Numbered from the stretch's first letter, positions 1-7,978 are shown. The stretch is DNA of 64,000 nucleotides from Aestuariibaculum sediminum (GCF_014596945.1 NZ_JACVXB010000002.1:242072-306071); one strand, 5' to 3'. Notes: a model not told the origin generated them from the sequence alone. Program-made: numbers and translations.

Positions 1-359
1 TACTTACCTAAATTCACATACATTAAATAAGTAATGTTGACATGAATGTCTAGATGTTCCCAATATTTATTCATTAAAAATTGAAACTGACTTTCTGTTA
101 GTTTTTCTTGAGCATCTAAAAGTAAAAAGAGGTTTTCTTCGAACAGGTTATATTTTGTGGCTATTTCAACTCTACTAAATTTTGTTTCATCAGCTGTTAT
201 TTCTTCTTTACGGTTTCTAAAGGCGATAGTATTGATTGCACCAGGTGGCACTAAATCCTTAAATTCTGTTTGTTGAAACTCGTTATATATTGTATCTGGA
301 ATATAAAAAATGTATGATCTTGTTAGATTATCACGTATGGTTTTAAAAATATCGTTCAT
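1..359 (-). CDS. Hypothetical protein, truncated by the window edge
   Basis: An open frame starts with ATG at 357-359 and runs off the left edge with no stop, giving 119 visible residues beginning MNDIFKTIRDNLTRSY. There is no signal peptide, membrane segment or motif I recognise; the visible part is mixed polar and hydrophobic and looks cytoplasmic. It lies 3 bases downstream of the integrase stop on the same strand, so the two are probably co-transcribed. By position it is likely cargo or an accessory gene of the element whose integrase sits next to tRNA-Met. Function unknown. Confidence 0.6.
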   Translation of the reverse strand, partial: MNDIFKTIRDNLTRSYIFYIPDTIYNEFQQTEFKDLVPPGAINTIAFRNRKEEITADETKFSRVEIATKYNLFEENLFLLLDAQEKLTESQFQFLMNKYWEHLDIHVNITYLMYVNLGK

Positions 360-362
360 ATT

Positions 363-1712
363 TTATTTTAATAAGTGTGAATAATCCTCTGGTATCGCTG
401 CATCGATACTTCTTAGGTATTTTTCAAGCGCATTCATTGTGGAATGCCCAGTGATTTGCATAATTCTACTCTTTACTTCGTTTGGTGGATACTGAGAAAT
501 TAACGATTGATATAATTTGGTGATAAACGTATGTCTAAAGCTATATAAACCATAATTATCGTCTATATTGAAATGCTCTTTGACAACCTTTTTAAAACGC
601 TTTGAAAAGTAGTTTCTTTTATTGTTTTCTTCGGTATCCCAGAAATCACCTAATTTATCAGGGGTGAAAAGAAAACTCTCGGGATCAAAACCACTTAAAT
701 CAGGAAGTTCTTCAAGCAACATGTCGGGAATGCGTTTAACTTCTAAAGCATTGGTTTTCGATTTAAACTGTATGAGTCCTTCTGCAACATTAATGTCTTT
801 TATTTTAAGCCTGCATACCTCAATTGGCCTTAAAAAGTTATAGGCAACAAACTGAATATAGAGTAGGAGTATAGGATCTTCCTTTTTTAGGTAATTAAAT
901 ATTGTAGTTTGTTGTTCTTGAGAATAGGTTTTGTTTCGTTCAGGTTTGGCTTTTAAAACCTTAATTTTCTTTACGGGATTAGTAACAATGATGTCGTTAT
1001 CCTCCATGGTTTGCAAGAGTGCGCCAAGGTTGGTTCTATGATTGTTAAAACTTCTTGCACTGGTGTTTGAAAGCACATGATTAAGGAAAGTTTGAACTAC
1101 GGCCTTATCAATTTGGTTGATTGTCTTTATTTCTGGCGCAGATTCATTCAACCAGTCTGTAAATTTGTTAGCGTGAAACGTATAATCTTTAAGGGTTCTT
1201 TCACTAATAACATTCTTTTTAAGGTTTAAGCTTAAATCGAAAGCTTCCTTAATAGTAGGCGAATTAGGTTGAGGTTTTTCTAAGAACTTGCTTGTTTGAT
1301 TCTTTCCTTCATTAGATGAGTGAGCAGGTTGAACTTTAGGTGCTACTTCGGTTTTAATCTGTTTTGGTTTTATAGCTTGAGCTTTCTCCTTTTTAAATAA
1401 AGCTTCGTTATTTTCAAAAGGATTGTAGCCTTTTTTAAGAAGAATAATAAGTCGTTTTCTATAAGTGGTTAAAACCGAAAGCCGCTCTTCTTTCTTTTTA
1501 TAAGTATTGGCAATACCATAAATGTTTTTCATTCGCTCTAATTTACCTGTTTTAGGATTGCGAAATGAAAAATAAACATACCAACGTTTGTCTAAATTAC
1601 CGTTGGCTGTATAGATTTTTGGGGTTGAAAATTGGGGTTTTTTACTCAAATCGTGTTCAAAAACGTGTTCACTTCTGTGTTCAAATGTAAGAAATTCATT
1701 TAAATAAGACAT
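363..1712 (-). CDS. Tyrosine recombinase / phage-type integrase
   Basis: A 449-aa site-specific recombinase. Residues 1-110 form an arm-type DNA-binding region, about 150-250 the SAM-like core-binding domain, and about 265-440 the catalytic domain. Catalytic residues visible are Arg295 (in NFLRPIEV), Arg393 and His394 (in YSFRHTF), His423 (TGHS) and the nucleophile Tyr432 (KYL). The usual first His of the HxxR box is Tyr390. Family knowledge: these enzymes integrate and excise mobile elements, often at tRNA 3' ends. Here the start codon lies 54 bp from the 3' end of tRNA-Met, the classic arrangement for an integrated island or prophage extending left of the window. The ATG directly abuts the T-run of the tRNA terminator, so no own leader or promoter is seen. 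Confidence 0.93.
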   Translation of the reverse strand: MSYLNEFLTFEHRSEHVFEHDLSKKPQFSTPKIYTANGNLDKRWYVYFSFRNPKTGKLERMKNIYGIANTYKKKEERLSVLTTYRKRLIILLKKGYNPFENNEALFKKEKAQAIKPKQIKTEVAPKVQPAHSSNEGKNQTSKFLEKPQPNSPTIKEAFDLSLNLKKNVISERTLKDYTFHANKFTDWLNESAPEIKTINQIDKAVVQTFLNHVLSNTSARSFNNHRTNLGALLQTMEDNDIIVTNPVKKIKVLKAKPERNKTYSQEQQTTIFNYLKKEDPILLLYIQFVAYNFLRPIEVCRLKIKDINVAEGLIQFKSKTNALEVKRIPDMLLEELPDLSGFDPESFLFTPDKLGDFWDTEENNKRNYFSKRFKKVVKEHFNIDDNYGLYSFRHTFITKLYQSLISQYPPNEVKSRIMQITGHSTMNALEKYLRSIDAAIPEDYSHLLK

Positions 1713-1743
1713 AAAAAAAGCGGTTTATGAAACATAAACCGCT
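1713..1743 (-). terminator. Rho-independent terminator of tRNA-Met
   Basis: The 11-bp inverted repeat AGCGGTTTATG / CATAAACCGCT (1719-1729 and 1733-1743) has a 3-base loop and, read on the minus strand, is followed by seven T (1713-1719). It lies 23 bases beyond the tRNA 3' end. The last T is directly followed by the integrase ATG. Confidence 0.85.
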
Positions 1744-1766
1744 AATTGTGAATTGATTACATTTTG

Positions 1767-1840
1767 TAGCGAGAGCGGGGCACGATCCCGCGACCTCCGG
1801 GTTATGAATCCGACGCTCTAACCAGCTGAGCTACCTCGCC
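1767..1840 (-). tRNA. tRNA-Met (CAT), probably elongator
   Basis: A 74-nt cloverleaf reads GGCGAGG at the 5' end and TCTCGCT plus discriminator A at the 3' end. The D-stem is GCTC/GAGC and the anticodon loop TTCATAA gives CAT. It lacks the initiator features (C1xA72 mismatch, GGG/CCC anticodon stem), so elongator Met is likely; an Ile-CAT tRNA read after lysidine modification cannot be excluded. Oddities: the T-loop reads ATCGTGC rather than TTCRANY, there is an A-C apposition at 31-39, and the 3' CCA is not encoded. It is the likely attachment site for the neighbouring integrase. Confidence 0.88.
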
Positions 1841-1855
1841 TTGTTTTTGTGGGTG

Positions 1856-1886
1856 CAAATATAGAAACATTATTTATCTGCGCAAA
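1856..1886 (-). promoter_or_regulatory. Bacteroidota-type promoter of tRNA-Met
   Basis: On the minus strand TTTG (1883-1886) is followed after exactly 19 bp by TATATTTG (1856-1863). This matches the phylum's -33/-7 consensus. The predicted start lies a few bases upstream of the tRNA 5' end at 1840. Confidence 0.8.
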
Positions 1887-1917
1887 CACTTATTGAAAAA
1901 AATATTATTAAAAATTA

Positions 1918-1947
1918 TTGTCATAGGTCTCAATTAATGTATATATT
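1918..1947 (+). promoter_or_regulatory. Probable promoter of the START-like gene
   Basis: TTG at 1918-1920, a 19-bp spacer, then TATATATT at 1940-1947, a near match to TAnnTTTG. It places the transcription start near 1953, which favours ATG 1976 over ATG 1937 as translation start. Confidence 0.5.
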
Positions 1948-1975
1948 GGGCATAAATAATTTTTTAAAAGTATTT

Positions 1976-2365
1976 ATGGACGATAAAATTAAATTTGAAA
2001 TAGAATTCACAATACATGCCTCTCCTCAGTTATTATTTCAGTACATTTCTACACCTTCAGGATTGTCAGAATGGTTTTCAGATAATGTAAATTCTCGTGG
2101 TGAAATTTTTACCTTTATATGGGACGATAGTGAAGAGAAAGCCAAATTACTCAGTAAAAAAAGTGGTGAACGTGTTAAATTTAGATGGTTAAATGACGAT
2201 GAAGATAATACTTCGTATTTCGAAATTAAAATTCAGGTAGATGAAATTACTAAGGACGTATCTTTAATTGTTACCGATTTTGCTGAAGAAGATGAAGTAG
2301 ATGAAGCTAAGATGCTTTGGGATAACCAAATTTCCAGTTTAAAGCAGGTATTAGGTTCAGCATAA
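1976..2365 (+). CDS. START-like / SRPBCC-fold protein
   Basis: A 129-aa protein beginning MDDKIKFEIEF. The pattern of N-terminal strand, then TIHASPQLLFQYISTPSGLS, a Trp-rich turn and a long C-terminal helix fits the helix-grip (START/SRPBCC) fold, known for binding hydrophobic ligands. No catalytic residue can be named. I chose ATG 1976: an in-frame ATG at 1937 would add 13 residues but lies upstream of the predicted promoter box, and related proteins as I know them begin at this point. The gene is followed by a hairpin with a T-run at 2401-2433. Ligand and role unknown. Confidence 0.8.
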   Translation: MDDKIKFEIEFTIHASPQLLFQYISTPSGLSEWFSDNVNSRGEIFTFIWDDSEEKAKLLSKKSGERVKFRWLNDDEDNTSYFEIKIQVDEITKDVSLIVTDFAEEDEVDEAKMLWDNQISSLKQVLGSA

Positions 2366-2388
2366 TTCCAAAATCATATATTTTCAAT

Positions 2389-2396
2389 TATATTTG
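2389..2396 (+). promoter_or_regulatory. -7 box TATATTTG upstream of the aminotransferase gene
   Basis: A perfect TAnnTTTG box lies between the START-like gene and the aminotransferase. No good TTTG is present 19 bp upstream, so the promoter is only half supported. It argues against the GTG at 2396, inside the box, being the translation start. Confidence 0.5.
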
Positions 2397-2400
2397 TGCC

Positions 2401-2433
2401 CTGTTCTCCAAAAAAGAGAACAGGTTATTTTTT
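2401..2433 (+). terminator. Hairpin with T-run in the leader of the aminotransferase gene
   Basis: The perfect 8-bp inverted repeat CTGTTCTC / GAGAACAG (2401-2408, 2416-2423) has a 7-base loop and is followed by GTTATTTTTTT, ending just before the ATG at 2435. It is placed to terminate the START-like transcript. Because a -7 box lies just upstream, it could also sit in the 5' leader of the next gene. Confidence 0.7.
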
Positions 2434-2434
2434 T

Positions 2435-3277
2435 ATGACAAATTACAACGGAAATATTTTAGCTGAAACCAACACATTATCAATTCAAAATAGGGGGTAT
2501 GCCTATGGTGATGCCCTGTTTGAAACTATAAAGGCTTCACACGGCAAATTGCTATTTTGGGAAGATCATTATTTTAGATTAATGGCTTCGATGCGTATTT
2601 TAAGGATGGAAATTCCAATGAATTTCACCATGGAATATCTTGAAGATCAAATGTTAAAAACCTTAGAGGCGAATAACTTAATGGATGTTTCGGCACGGGT
2701 TAAATTAACAGTTCATAGAGCCGAAGGCGGATTGTATTTACCACAAACCAATGCCGTTGGTTATAATATTTCAGTAAAACCTCTTGAAAATGATTTTTAT
2801 GAATTAAGTGAAGGTTTTTATGAAATAGATTTGTTCAAAGATTATTTTGTGTCTCCTAGCTTATTATCAACGTTAAAATCAAACAATAAAGCTTTAAATG
2901 TTGTTGGTAGTATTTATGCAAAGGAGAATGCATTAAATAATTGTCTGGTATTAAACACTAATAAGCATGTGGTTGAAGCGCTTAATGGTAATGTTTTTCT
3001 TGTAAAGGGGAAAACAATTAAGACGCCTCCAATTTCCGATGGTTGTTTAAAAGGTATTATGCGCAAGCAGATAATTGATGTTTTAAAAAATTGGGATGAA
3101 TATGATTTGATAGAAGAATCTGTGTCACCTTTTGAGCTTCAAAAATCAGATGAAATCTTCATTACCAATGTAATTTCAGGTATTATACCGGTATCGAAAT
3201 ATAGAAAAAAAGCATTTAAGCATGAGGTGGCACAGGCGATCTTAAATAAATTAAATATTAAAGTAAGATTGTCTTAA
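2435..3277 (+). CDS. Class IV PLP aminotransferase (PabC/IlvE-like)
   Basis: A 280-aa fold-type IV PLP enzyme starting MTNYNGNILAETN. Features are the N-terminal NRGYAYGDALFETIK motif, the PLP lysine Lys148 in LLSTLKSNNK, and the downstream VVEALNGNVFLV segment matching the E-x-x-x-x-N-x-F motif. The family covers branched-chain aminotransferase, D-amino-acid aminotransferase and 4-amino-4-deoxychorismate lyase. Length and the YAYGDALFETI motif lean to the PabC-like side, but the substrate cannot be fixed from sequence. An upstream GTG at 2396 would add 13 residues encoded by the hairpin region, so I rejected it. The 3' end overlaps the convergent yqgE gene by 4 bp. Confidence 0.85.
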   Translation: MTNYNGNILAETNTLSIQNRGYAYGDALFETIKASHGKLLFWEDHYFRLMASMRILRMEIPMNFTMEYLEDQMLKTLEANNLMDVSARVKLTVHRAEGGLYLPQTNAVGYNISVKPLENDFYELSEGFYEIDLFKDYFVSPSLLSTLKSNNKALNVVGSIYAKENALNNCLVLNTNKHVVEALNGNVFLVKGKTIKTPPISDGCLKGIMRKQIIDVLKNWDEYDLIEESVSPFELQKSDEIFITNVISGIIPVSKYRKKAFKHEVAQAILNKLNIKVRLS

Positions 3278-3834
3278 TTGTAATTAGGGTTTTCTGGTGC
3301 ATTAGACCAAATACTGTATTCATCACCAAATTCTAACATTTTTTCTTTCCAGAACGATTCGTAATTTTTACCAATAATGTCGTTTTTGTAAATGTTTTCG
3401 GTTACCAACCAGGAGTTTGATTTTAATTCGCTGTCTAATTGATTGGCAGCCCAACCAGAATACCCTAAAAAGAATCGGATATCATTTTCTTGAATACTAT
3501 TTTTTGAAATGAGTTCGGCTACTTTTGAAAAGTCGCCACCCCAATAAATTCCTAGGGAAATTTCAATGCTATCTGGAATTAAATCTGGTACTTTGTGTAT
3601 AAAATATAGGTTGTCTTGTTCTACTGGTCCACCATTATAAACCCTGAATTTGCCTTCAACTTCTGGTATTAAATCGTTAATGTTATAGTCCAAAGGTTTG
3701 TTCAAGATGAACCCAACGGATCCTTCGTGTGAGTGTTCTGCTAATAACACAATAGATCGATTGAAGGAAATATCGCCTATTATAGCAGGTTCTGCGATTA
3801 ACAAATTTCCTTTTTTTGGATGGATTGTAATCAT
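3274..3834 (-). CDS. yqgE: YqgE/AlgH family protein (DUF179)
   Basis: A 186-aa protein with the family signatures GDISFNRSIVLLAEH near the N-terminus, GSVGFILNKPL, YNGGPVEQDNLYFIH in the middle and FLGYSGWAANQLDSEL toward the end. Length is normal for the family. It is soluble and cytoplasmic, with no signal peptide. The family is widespread, and its biochemical role is unsettled; AlgH in Pseudomonas was first linked to alginate regulation. The gene converges on the aminotransferase with a 4-bp overlap. The HU gene lies upstream on the same strand, separated by a strong terminator, so yqgE is probably transcribed alone. Confidence 0.92.
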   Translation of the reverse strand: MITIHPKKGNLLIAEPAIIGDISFNRSIVLLAEHSHEGSVGFILNKPLDYNINDLIPEVEGKFRVYNGGPVEQDNLYFIHKVPDLIPDSIEISLGIYWGGDFSKVAELISKNSIQENDIRFFLGYSGWAANQLDSELKSNSWLVTENIYKNDIIGKNYESFWKEKMLEFGDEYSIWSNAPENPNYN

Positions 3835-3903
3835 ACTATCGATGGATTAGTAACTAAATCTAACATTTATTTCTTAAAAAAACAACACTTTTGAGCTATA
3901 TAT

Positions 3904-3936
3904 AAAAAAATGCCTTCAAAGTTTGAAGGCATTTTT
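3904..3936 (-). terminator. Terminator of the HU gene
   Basis: A perfect inverted repeat around ATGCCTTCAAA / TTTGAAGGCAT has arms 3906-3920 and 3922-3936 and A/T runs on both sides. It lies 22 bases after the HU stop codon. The symmetric runs would allow function on both strands. Confidence 0.85.
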
Positions 3937-3958
3937 GATATTGATGTTGTAATTCTAA

Positions 3959-4231
3959 TTAGTTTACTGCGTTAGATAAATCTGCACCTGCCTTAAACTT
4001 TACAATGTTTTTCGCTTTAATTTTGATGGTTGCACCTGTTTGTGGGTTTCTACCTTCTCTAGCAGCTCTTTTTGAAACCGACCAAGAACCAAATCCTACT
4101 AAAGAAACACGGTTACCTTTCTGTAAAGCACCTTCGATTTCAATTAGCGCGCATTCTAATGCTTTTTTTGCTGCTGCTTTAGTGATTCCAGCATGTTCTG
4201 CCATAGCATCGATTAAATCTGTTTTGTTCAT
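3959..4231 (-). CDS. hup: HU-type DNA-binding protein
   Basis: A 90-aa histone-like nucleoid protein, full length for HU. It begins MNKTDLIDAMAEHAGITKAAAKKALE (the helical dimerisation body). It then has the signature VSLVGFGSWSVSKRAAREGRNPQTG, whose conserved Arg and RNPQTG turn form the DNA-intercalating beta-arm, and ends KNIVKFKAGADLSNAVN. HU dimers bend and compact DNA and assist recombination and replication. The gene is monocistronic, with a clear promoter (4287-4316) and a strong terminator (3904-3936). Nothing separates it from ordinary flavobacterial HU. Confidence 0.96.
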   Translation of the reverse strand: MNKTDLIDAMAEHAGITKAAAKKALECALIEIEGALQKGNRVSLVGFGSWSVSKRAAREGRNPQTGATIKIKAKNIVKFKAGADLSNAVN

Positions 4232-4286
4232 AATGTAAAATTTAATAATTAATAAATTGGTTAAACGTTTGTGTTAAATCCTATTA

Positions 4287-4316
4287 CAAATTTATACGGA
4301 TTATGCAATAATGCAA
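4287..4316 (-). promoter_or_regulatory. Bacteroidota-type promoter of the HU gene
   Basis: On the minus strand TTG (4314-4316), then exactly 19 bp, then TAAATTTG (4287-4294). The predicted start leaves an untranslated leader of about 50 nt before the HU ATG at 4231, suiting a highly expressed gene. Confidence 0.75.
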
Positions 4317-4420
4317 GTAATAGCAAGGGAAATGATAGGTTTTGTTAATAACTTATGTCGATTGTTAATAACAAAGGTGTTTTTTATCGGTGTTTTCAAA
4401 ATGTCAGTAATAATAAGGCT

Positions 4421-5368
4421 TTAGCGCATTTTTGCATTTACTTCAAAAGTATAACCATTTAAGAGCGATGTTACGTCCATAGAACGTTTGCCTGGCAGTT
4501 TAATGTCTTTAATGTTTATGTATCCGTTTTTAACAGCAACTTTTAATTCTTTTTTAGTAGCAATAATATCACCTAAATTGTGGTCGTGAGATACAAGTTC
4601 TTTTGTTGAAGCATAGATTTTAACGTCCAATTGTTCTTCGCCGTTAATTAATGTGCACCATGCACCTGGATAAGGGCTTAAACCTCGAATTAAATTATAG
4701 ATGGTTTCTATAGGAGCTTGCCAATCTATTTTACAGTTATCCCGATTTAACTTATTAGCTGTTTTAATACTTTCGTTTTCTCGCTGTGGTGTAGTTTTTA
4801 CTTTATCATGTTCAATTAATTTTACAGTTTTTAAAACCAAACCACTTCCTAAGGTCATCAATTTATCGTGCAAACTACCTACGTTTTCATCTGGTTCGAT
4901 ATTAATTGATTCTTGAAGAATCATATCTCCTGTGTCAATATCTTCGTTAATAAAGAAAGTAGAGACACCAGTTACAGTTTCACCATTAATTATTGCCCAA
5001 TTAATTGGTGCTGCTCCTCGATAATTTGGTAATAAAGAAGCGTGTAGGTTGAATGTGCCATACTCGGGCATTTGCCATACCACTTTAGGCAGCATCCTAA
5101 ACGCCACCACAATTTGCAAGTTGACGTTCAAGGCTTTTAGTTCATTTAAAAAATCCTCGTTCTTCAGGTTTGTGGGTTGTAAAATATTTAGTTTTTGCGA
5201 AACAGCGTATTGTTTTACAGCACTCTCGTGTATTTTTCTACCGCGTCCTGCTGGTTTGTCGGGTGCAGTTATTACACCAACTATATTGTAATTTTGTTCT
5301 ACTAAAGATTTTAGAGTGGCAACCGCAAAATCTGGCGTGCCCATAAATACAATTCGTAAATCTTTCAT
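4421..5368 (-). CDS. fmt: Methionyl-tRNA formyltransferase
   Basis: A 315-aa enzyme that formylates Met-tRNA(fMet) using 10-formyl-tetrahydrofolate for translation initiation. The N-terminal Rossmann-like domain starts LRIVFMGTPDFAV. The formyl-THF site is FNLHASLLPNYRGAAPINWAI with catalytic Asn107 and His109, and Asp145 lies in NEDIDTGDMI. The C-terminal OB-like domain carries LSPYPGAW. Length is normal. It lies downstream of recQ on the same strand with a 42-bp gap and may share its transcript. Formate-THF ligase at 12033-13700 supplies the same one-carbon pool. Confidence 0.96.
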   Translation of the reverse strand: MKDLRIVFMGTPDFAVATLKSLVEQNYNIVGVITAPDKPAGRGRKIHESAVKQYAVSQKLNILQPTNLKNEDFLNELKALNVNLQIVVAFRMLPKVVWQMPEYGTFNLHASLLPNYRGAAPINWAIINGETVTGVSTFFINEDIDTGDMILQESINIEPDENVGSLHDKLMTLGSGLVLKTVKLIEHDKVKTTPQRENESIKTANKLNRDNCKIDWQAPIETIYNLIRGLSPYPGAWCTLINGEEQLDVKIYASTKELVSHDHNLGDIIATKKELKVAVKNGYINIKDIKLPGKRSMDVTSLLNGYTFEVNAKMR

Positions 5369-5410
5369 TATACGGATGTTTTTATATTTTAATTGTTTTA
5401 TAATACCATA

Positions 5411-7318
5411 TTATAAATGACTTAATTTATAAGTATTGGTTTCTGTAATTTTTATGATGTCATGTTCTAACAACAGTTGTAAAACCTTTTTAAGCTCAGT
5501 TTCTTGGCAGTTTAATGCTGATTTCAATTCGCGAGAGGATTTGGCTTTATCTTGTAATTGCGTAATTACCAATTGTTTTAAATCACTTTTGTTTTTAGAT
5601 TTTTCACTTTGCTTTTTATTGGAGATACATACCGAACAAATGCCACATGGTTCTAGGTTTTTTTCTCCAAAATAGTTAAGAAGCTGAATACTTTTACATG
5701 TCTTGTCGTTGTTTATGTAATCCAGAATAGCATGCACCTGATCGTTTTTTAACTGATTTTGTTGTTTTATAATAGTAGCGATTCTGTTTATTGTTTTGTC
5801 GTCTTCTCGGGGTTCAATAAAAGTAACTTGGGCATCAGTTTTGGCTAAGTTTAAAGTTATTATTTCATCTTGCTCAAGTTGAAGTAATACTTCGGTAATT
5901 TGTTTTTCCGATACCGATGCTTTTTCTGCGATTTTACTAATATTTATTTTAGTATCGTTATCGAATATTCCACCATACATTCTTAAAATAGATTTAACAA
6001 TGATGTTATATTTAGTCCGTGTTTCGAGATATTTAAATAACGCAGGACTTGAAATAATAAACTGTGCCGAAACTTTATTTTTAAACTGTTTAGAAAGCAC
6101 AATAATACTATTTCTGTCCAGTAGTAACAAAGTATTGTATGCTAAAATAGTATTAAAATTATAGGTTTTACAGAAGGAGTTAAAATCAAAATCGAATGTT
6201 TTGTACTCTCCTTCGCCATAAGAAATTTGAAAGTAGCTACATAGTTTACGATACACCTGTTTTACGAAATCTACATGAGGCAAAATTTTTAAAAACTGGT
6301 TTTTAACGCGGGCCTCATCGTTGTTATTTTTTAATATTACAGCAAATGCCTTTTTACCATTACGACCAGCGCGACCAGCTTCCTGAAAATAACTTTCTAT
6401 GCTTTCGGGTAAATTTAAGTGAACCACTGTTTTTACATTTGGTTTGTCAATCCCCATTCCAAAAGCATTGGTAGCAACCATGACTTGTTTTTGGTCATTC
6501 AACCAAAGGTTCATATGTTTGTCCTTGTCGTCGGTTGGTAAGCCACCATGATAGAAGGTTGCAGATATCTGTTTAGATTCAAGAAAAGAACTAACTTCTA
6601 ACGTCATTTTTCGGTTTCTCACATAAACAATCGAAGGTTCTTTATATTTATTCAATATGGTTTGAAGACGATAGTATTTATCTTCTTCATGAAAAACCAT
6701 ATAGCCTAAATTGGGTCTGAAAAATGACTGCTTAAAAATTTGAGGATTAATAAAATCCAGTTCTTTAACGATATCATTAATGATTTCGGGTTTTGCCGAA
6801 GCGGTTAATGCAATGACATTTACCGTTGGTTGCAATTGCCTAAGTATGGTAATGTTTTTGTATGCAGGTCTAAAATCACTGCCCCATTGCGAAATGCAGT
6901 GGGCTTCGTCTACAGCAATTAAATTAACAGGCATTTGTCTAATACGCTCCTGTACCAATTCTTGTTGCAAACGCTCTGGAGATAGGTATAAAAATTTGTA
7001 ATTTCCATAAATGCAATTATCGAGTAGGGCATCCAACTGATTGTAACTAATACCACTTGTTATAGCCATTGCTTTAATGCCTTTGTTGTTTAATTGCTTC
7101 ACTTGGTCTTTCATTAATGCAATTAGTGGAGAGACTACTATACATATGCCCTTTCGGGCTAGTGCTGGAATTTGAAAACATAACGACTTTCCACCGCCAG
7201 TGGGTAGTAAGGCAAAGGTATCTTCGCCTTCTAATACAGCATTAATAATATCTTCCTGTAGTGGCCTAAACGAGGTGTATTTCCAATAGCGCTCTAATAT
7301 GTTAATAGGATGTTCCAT
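5411..7318 (-). CDS. recQ: ATP-dependent DNA helicase RecQ
   Basis: A 635-aa superfamily 2 helicase unwinding DNA 3'-5' in recombination and fork repair. It has Walker A TGGGKS (Lys44), DEAH box 137-140 followed by the aromatic-rich loop CISQWGSDFRPAY, and helicase C-terminal motif VI QEAGRAGRNG. The zinc-binding RQC cysteines lie in CKSIQLLNYFGE and EPCGICSVC. A short C-terminal region follows, but I see no clear HRDC domain. Its start codon overlaps the stop of the upstream AAA NTPase by one base (TAATG), so the two are translationally coupled. fmt lies downstream. Confidence 0.95.
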   Translation of the reverse strand: MEHPINILERYWKYTSFRPLQEDIINAVLEGEDTFALLPTGGGKSLCFQIPALARKGICIVVSPLIALMKDQVKQLNNKGIKAMAITSGISYNQLDALLDNCIYGNYKFLYLSPERLQQELVQERIRQMPVNLIAVDEAHCISQWGSDFRPAYKNITILRQLQPTVNVIALTASAKPEIINDIVKELDFINPQIFKQSFFRPNLGYMVFHEEDKYYRLQTILNKYKEPSIVYVRNRKMTLEVSSFLESKQISATFYHGGLPTDDKDKHMNLWLNDQKQVMVATNAFGMGIDKPNVKTVVHLNLPESIESYFQEAGRAGRNGKKAFAVILKNNNDEARVKNQFLKILPHVDFVKQVYRKLCSYFQISYGEGEYKTFDFDFNSFCKTYNFNTILAYNTLLLLDRNSIIVLSKQFKNKVSAQFIISSPALFKYLETRTKYNIIVKSILRMYGGIFDNDTKINISKIAEKASVSEKQITEVLLQLEQDEIITLNLAKTDAQVTFIEPREDDKTINRIATIIKQQNQLKNDQVHAILDYINNDKTCKSIQLLNYFGEKNLEPCGICSVCISNKKQSEKSKNKSDLKQLVITQLQDKAKSSRELKSALNCQETELKKVLQLLLEHDIIKITETNTYKLSHL

Positions 7319-7857
7319 TACATTTTTAATTGATTTAAAATGTAATCTACGCGGTTTTCTATGGTATCAAAAGGGACATCATTTAAATGATAATCAAAAG
7401 TACTATAAGTATTTAATAAGTGCTCATGGATTTTTAATGCCTGACTAAAATTCTCATAGCGCTCGTTATCGGAAGTATAAATGGCCTCCCACGGTTTTAA
7501 AATGAAAACAGTATCATAAACCGATTGCTCACAGGCTTCAACAAAATGATTTGGGTATGTGTCGCCACTGTAATTTAAATAAGCGATTACATCATGAACA
7601 CCACGGTCAAAAAAAATCGTATCTGCTTCATGCGAATTAGCATCTTCAAATTGTTTTAATCTGCCGTTTAGGAGCAATTCACTAAACTGAATAGGGTTAT
7701 TTAAAAACAACTGGTCGATTCCTTCTTTTTGTGCCTGTAGCGTTACCTGTCTAGAAATTTCTTCTAAACAAGTATAGCCTCTTTTGGATAATTCGTTAAT
7801 TAAAGACGATTTTCCTGTTCCTGGACCACCAGTAATAACAATTTTTCTCGTATTCAC
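7318..7857 (-). CDS. AAA-family NTPase / kinase-like protein (AAA_28)
   Basis: A 179-aa P-loop protein beginning MNTRKIVITGGPGTGKSSLIN (Walker A GGPGTGKS near residues 9-16), followed by the family pattern YTCLEEISRQV and a probable Walker B segment DTIFFDRGVHDVIAYL. The AAA_28 family is a small stand-alone NTPase or nucleotide kinase of uncertain substrate. It is soluble. Its stop overlaps the recQ start by one base, so it heads an operon with recQ and perhaps fmt. The specific biochemical role is not known. Confidence 0.85.
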   Translation of the reverse strand: MNTRKIVITGGPGTGKSSLINELSKRGYTCLEEISRQVTLQAQKEGIDQLFLNNPIQFSELLLNGRLKQFEDANSHEADTIFFDRGVHDVIAYLNYSGDTYPNHFVEACEQSVYDTVFILKPWEAIYTSDNERYENFSQALKIHEHLLNTYSTFDYHLNDVPFDTIENRVDYILNQLKM

Positions 7858-7978
7858 ACCTGCGATAATTTAGTTGTAAAATTCGGAATTTAACCGTTAT
7901 AAAAAAAATGCTCTAGTTTTATGTTGATACTAAATTACATTTGCCTTGTAAAAGGCGGTTTATAAATTTATATAACAT

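Noticed and set aside
1937..1975. Upstream ATG for the START-like gene
   Set aside because: It lies upstream of the predicted -7 box and adds a hydrophobic stretch not expected in the family.
2396..2434. GTG start for the aminotransferase
   Set aside because: The codon sits in the -7 box and the added residues would be encoded by the terminator hairpin.
4259..4275. GTTAAAC near the HU promoter as a third copy of the light operator
   Set aside because: Only one half-site matches; the 15-bp and 14-bp arms and the 13-bp spacing are absent.
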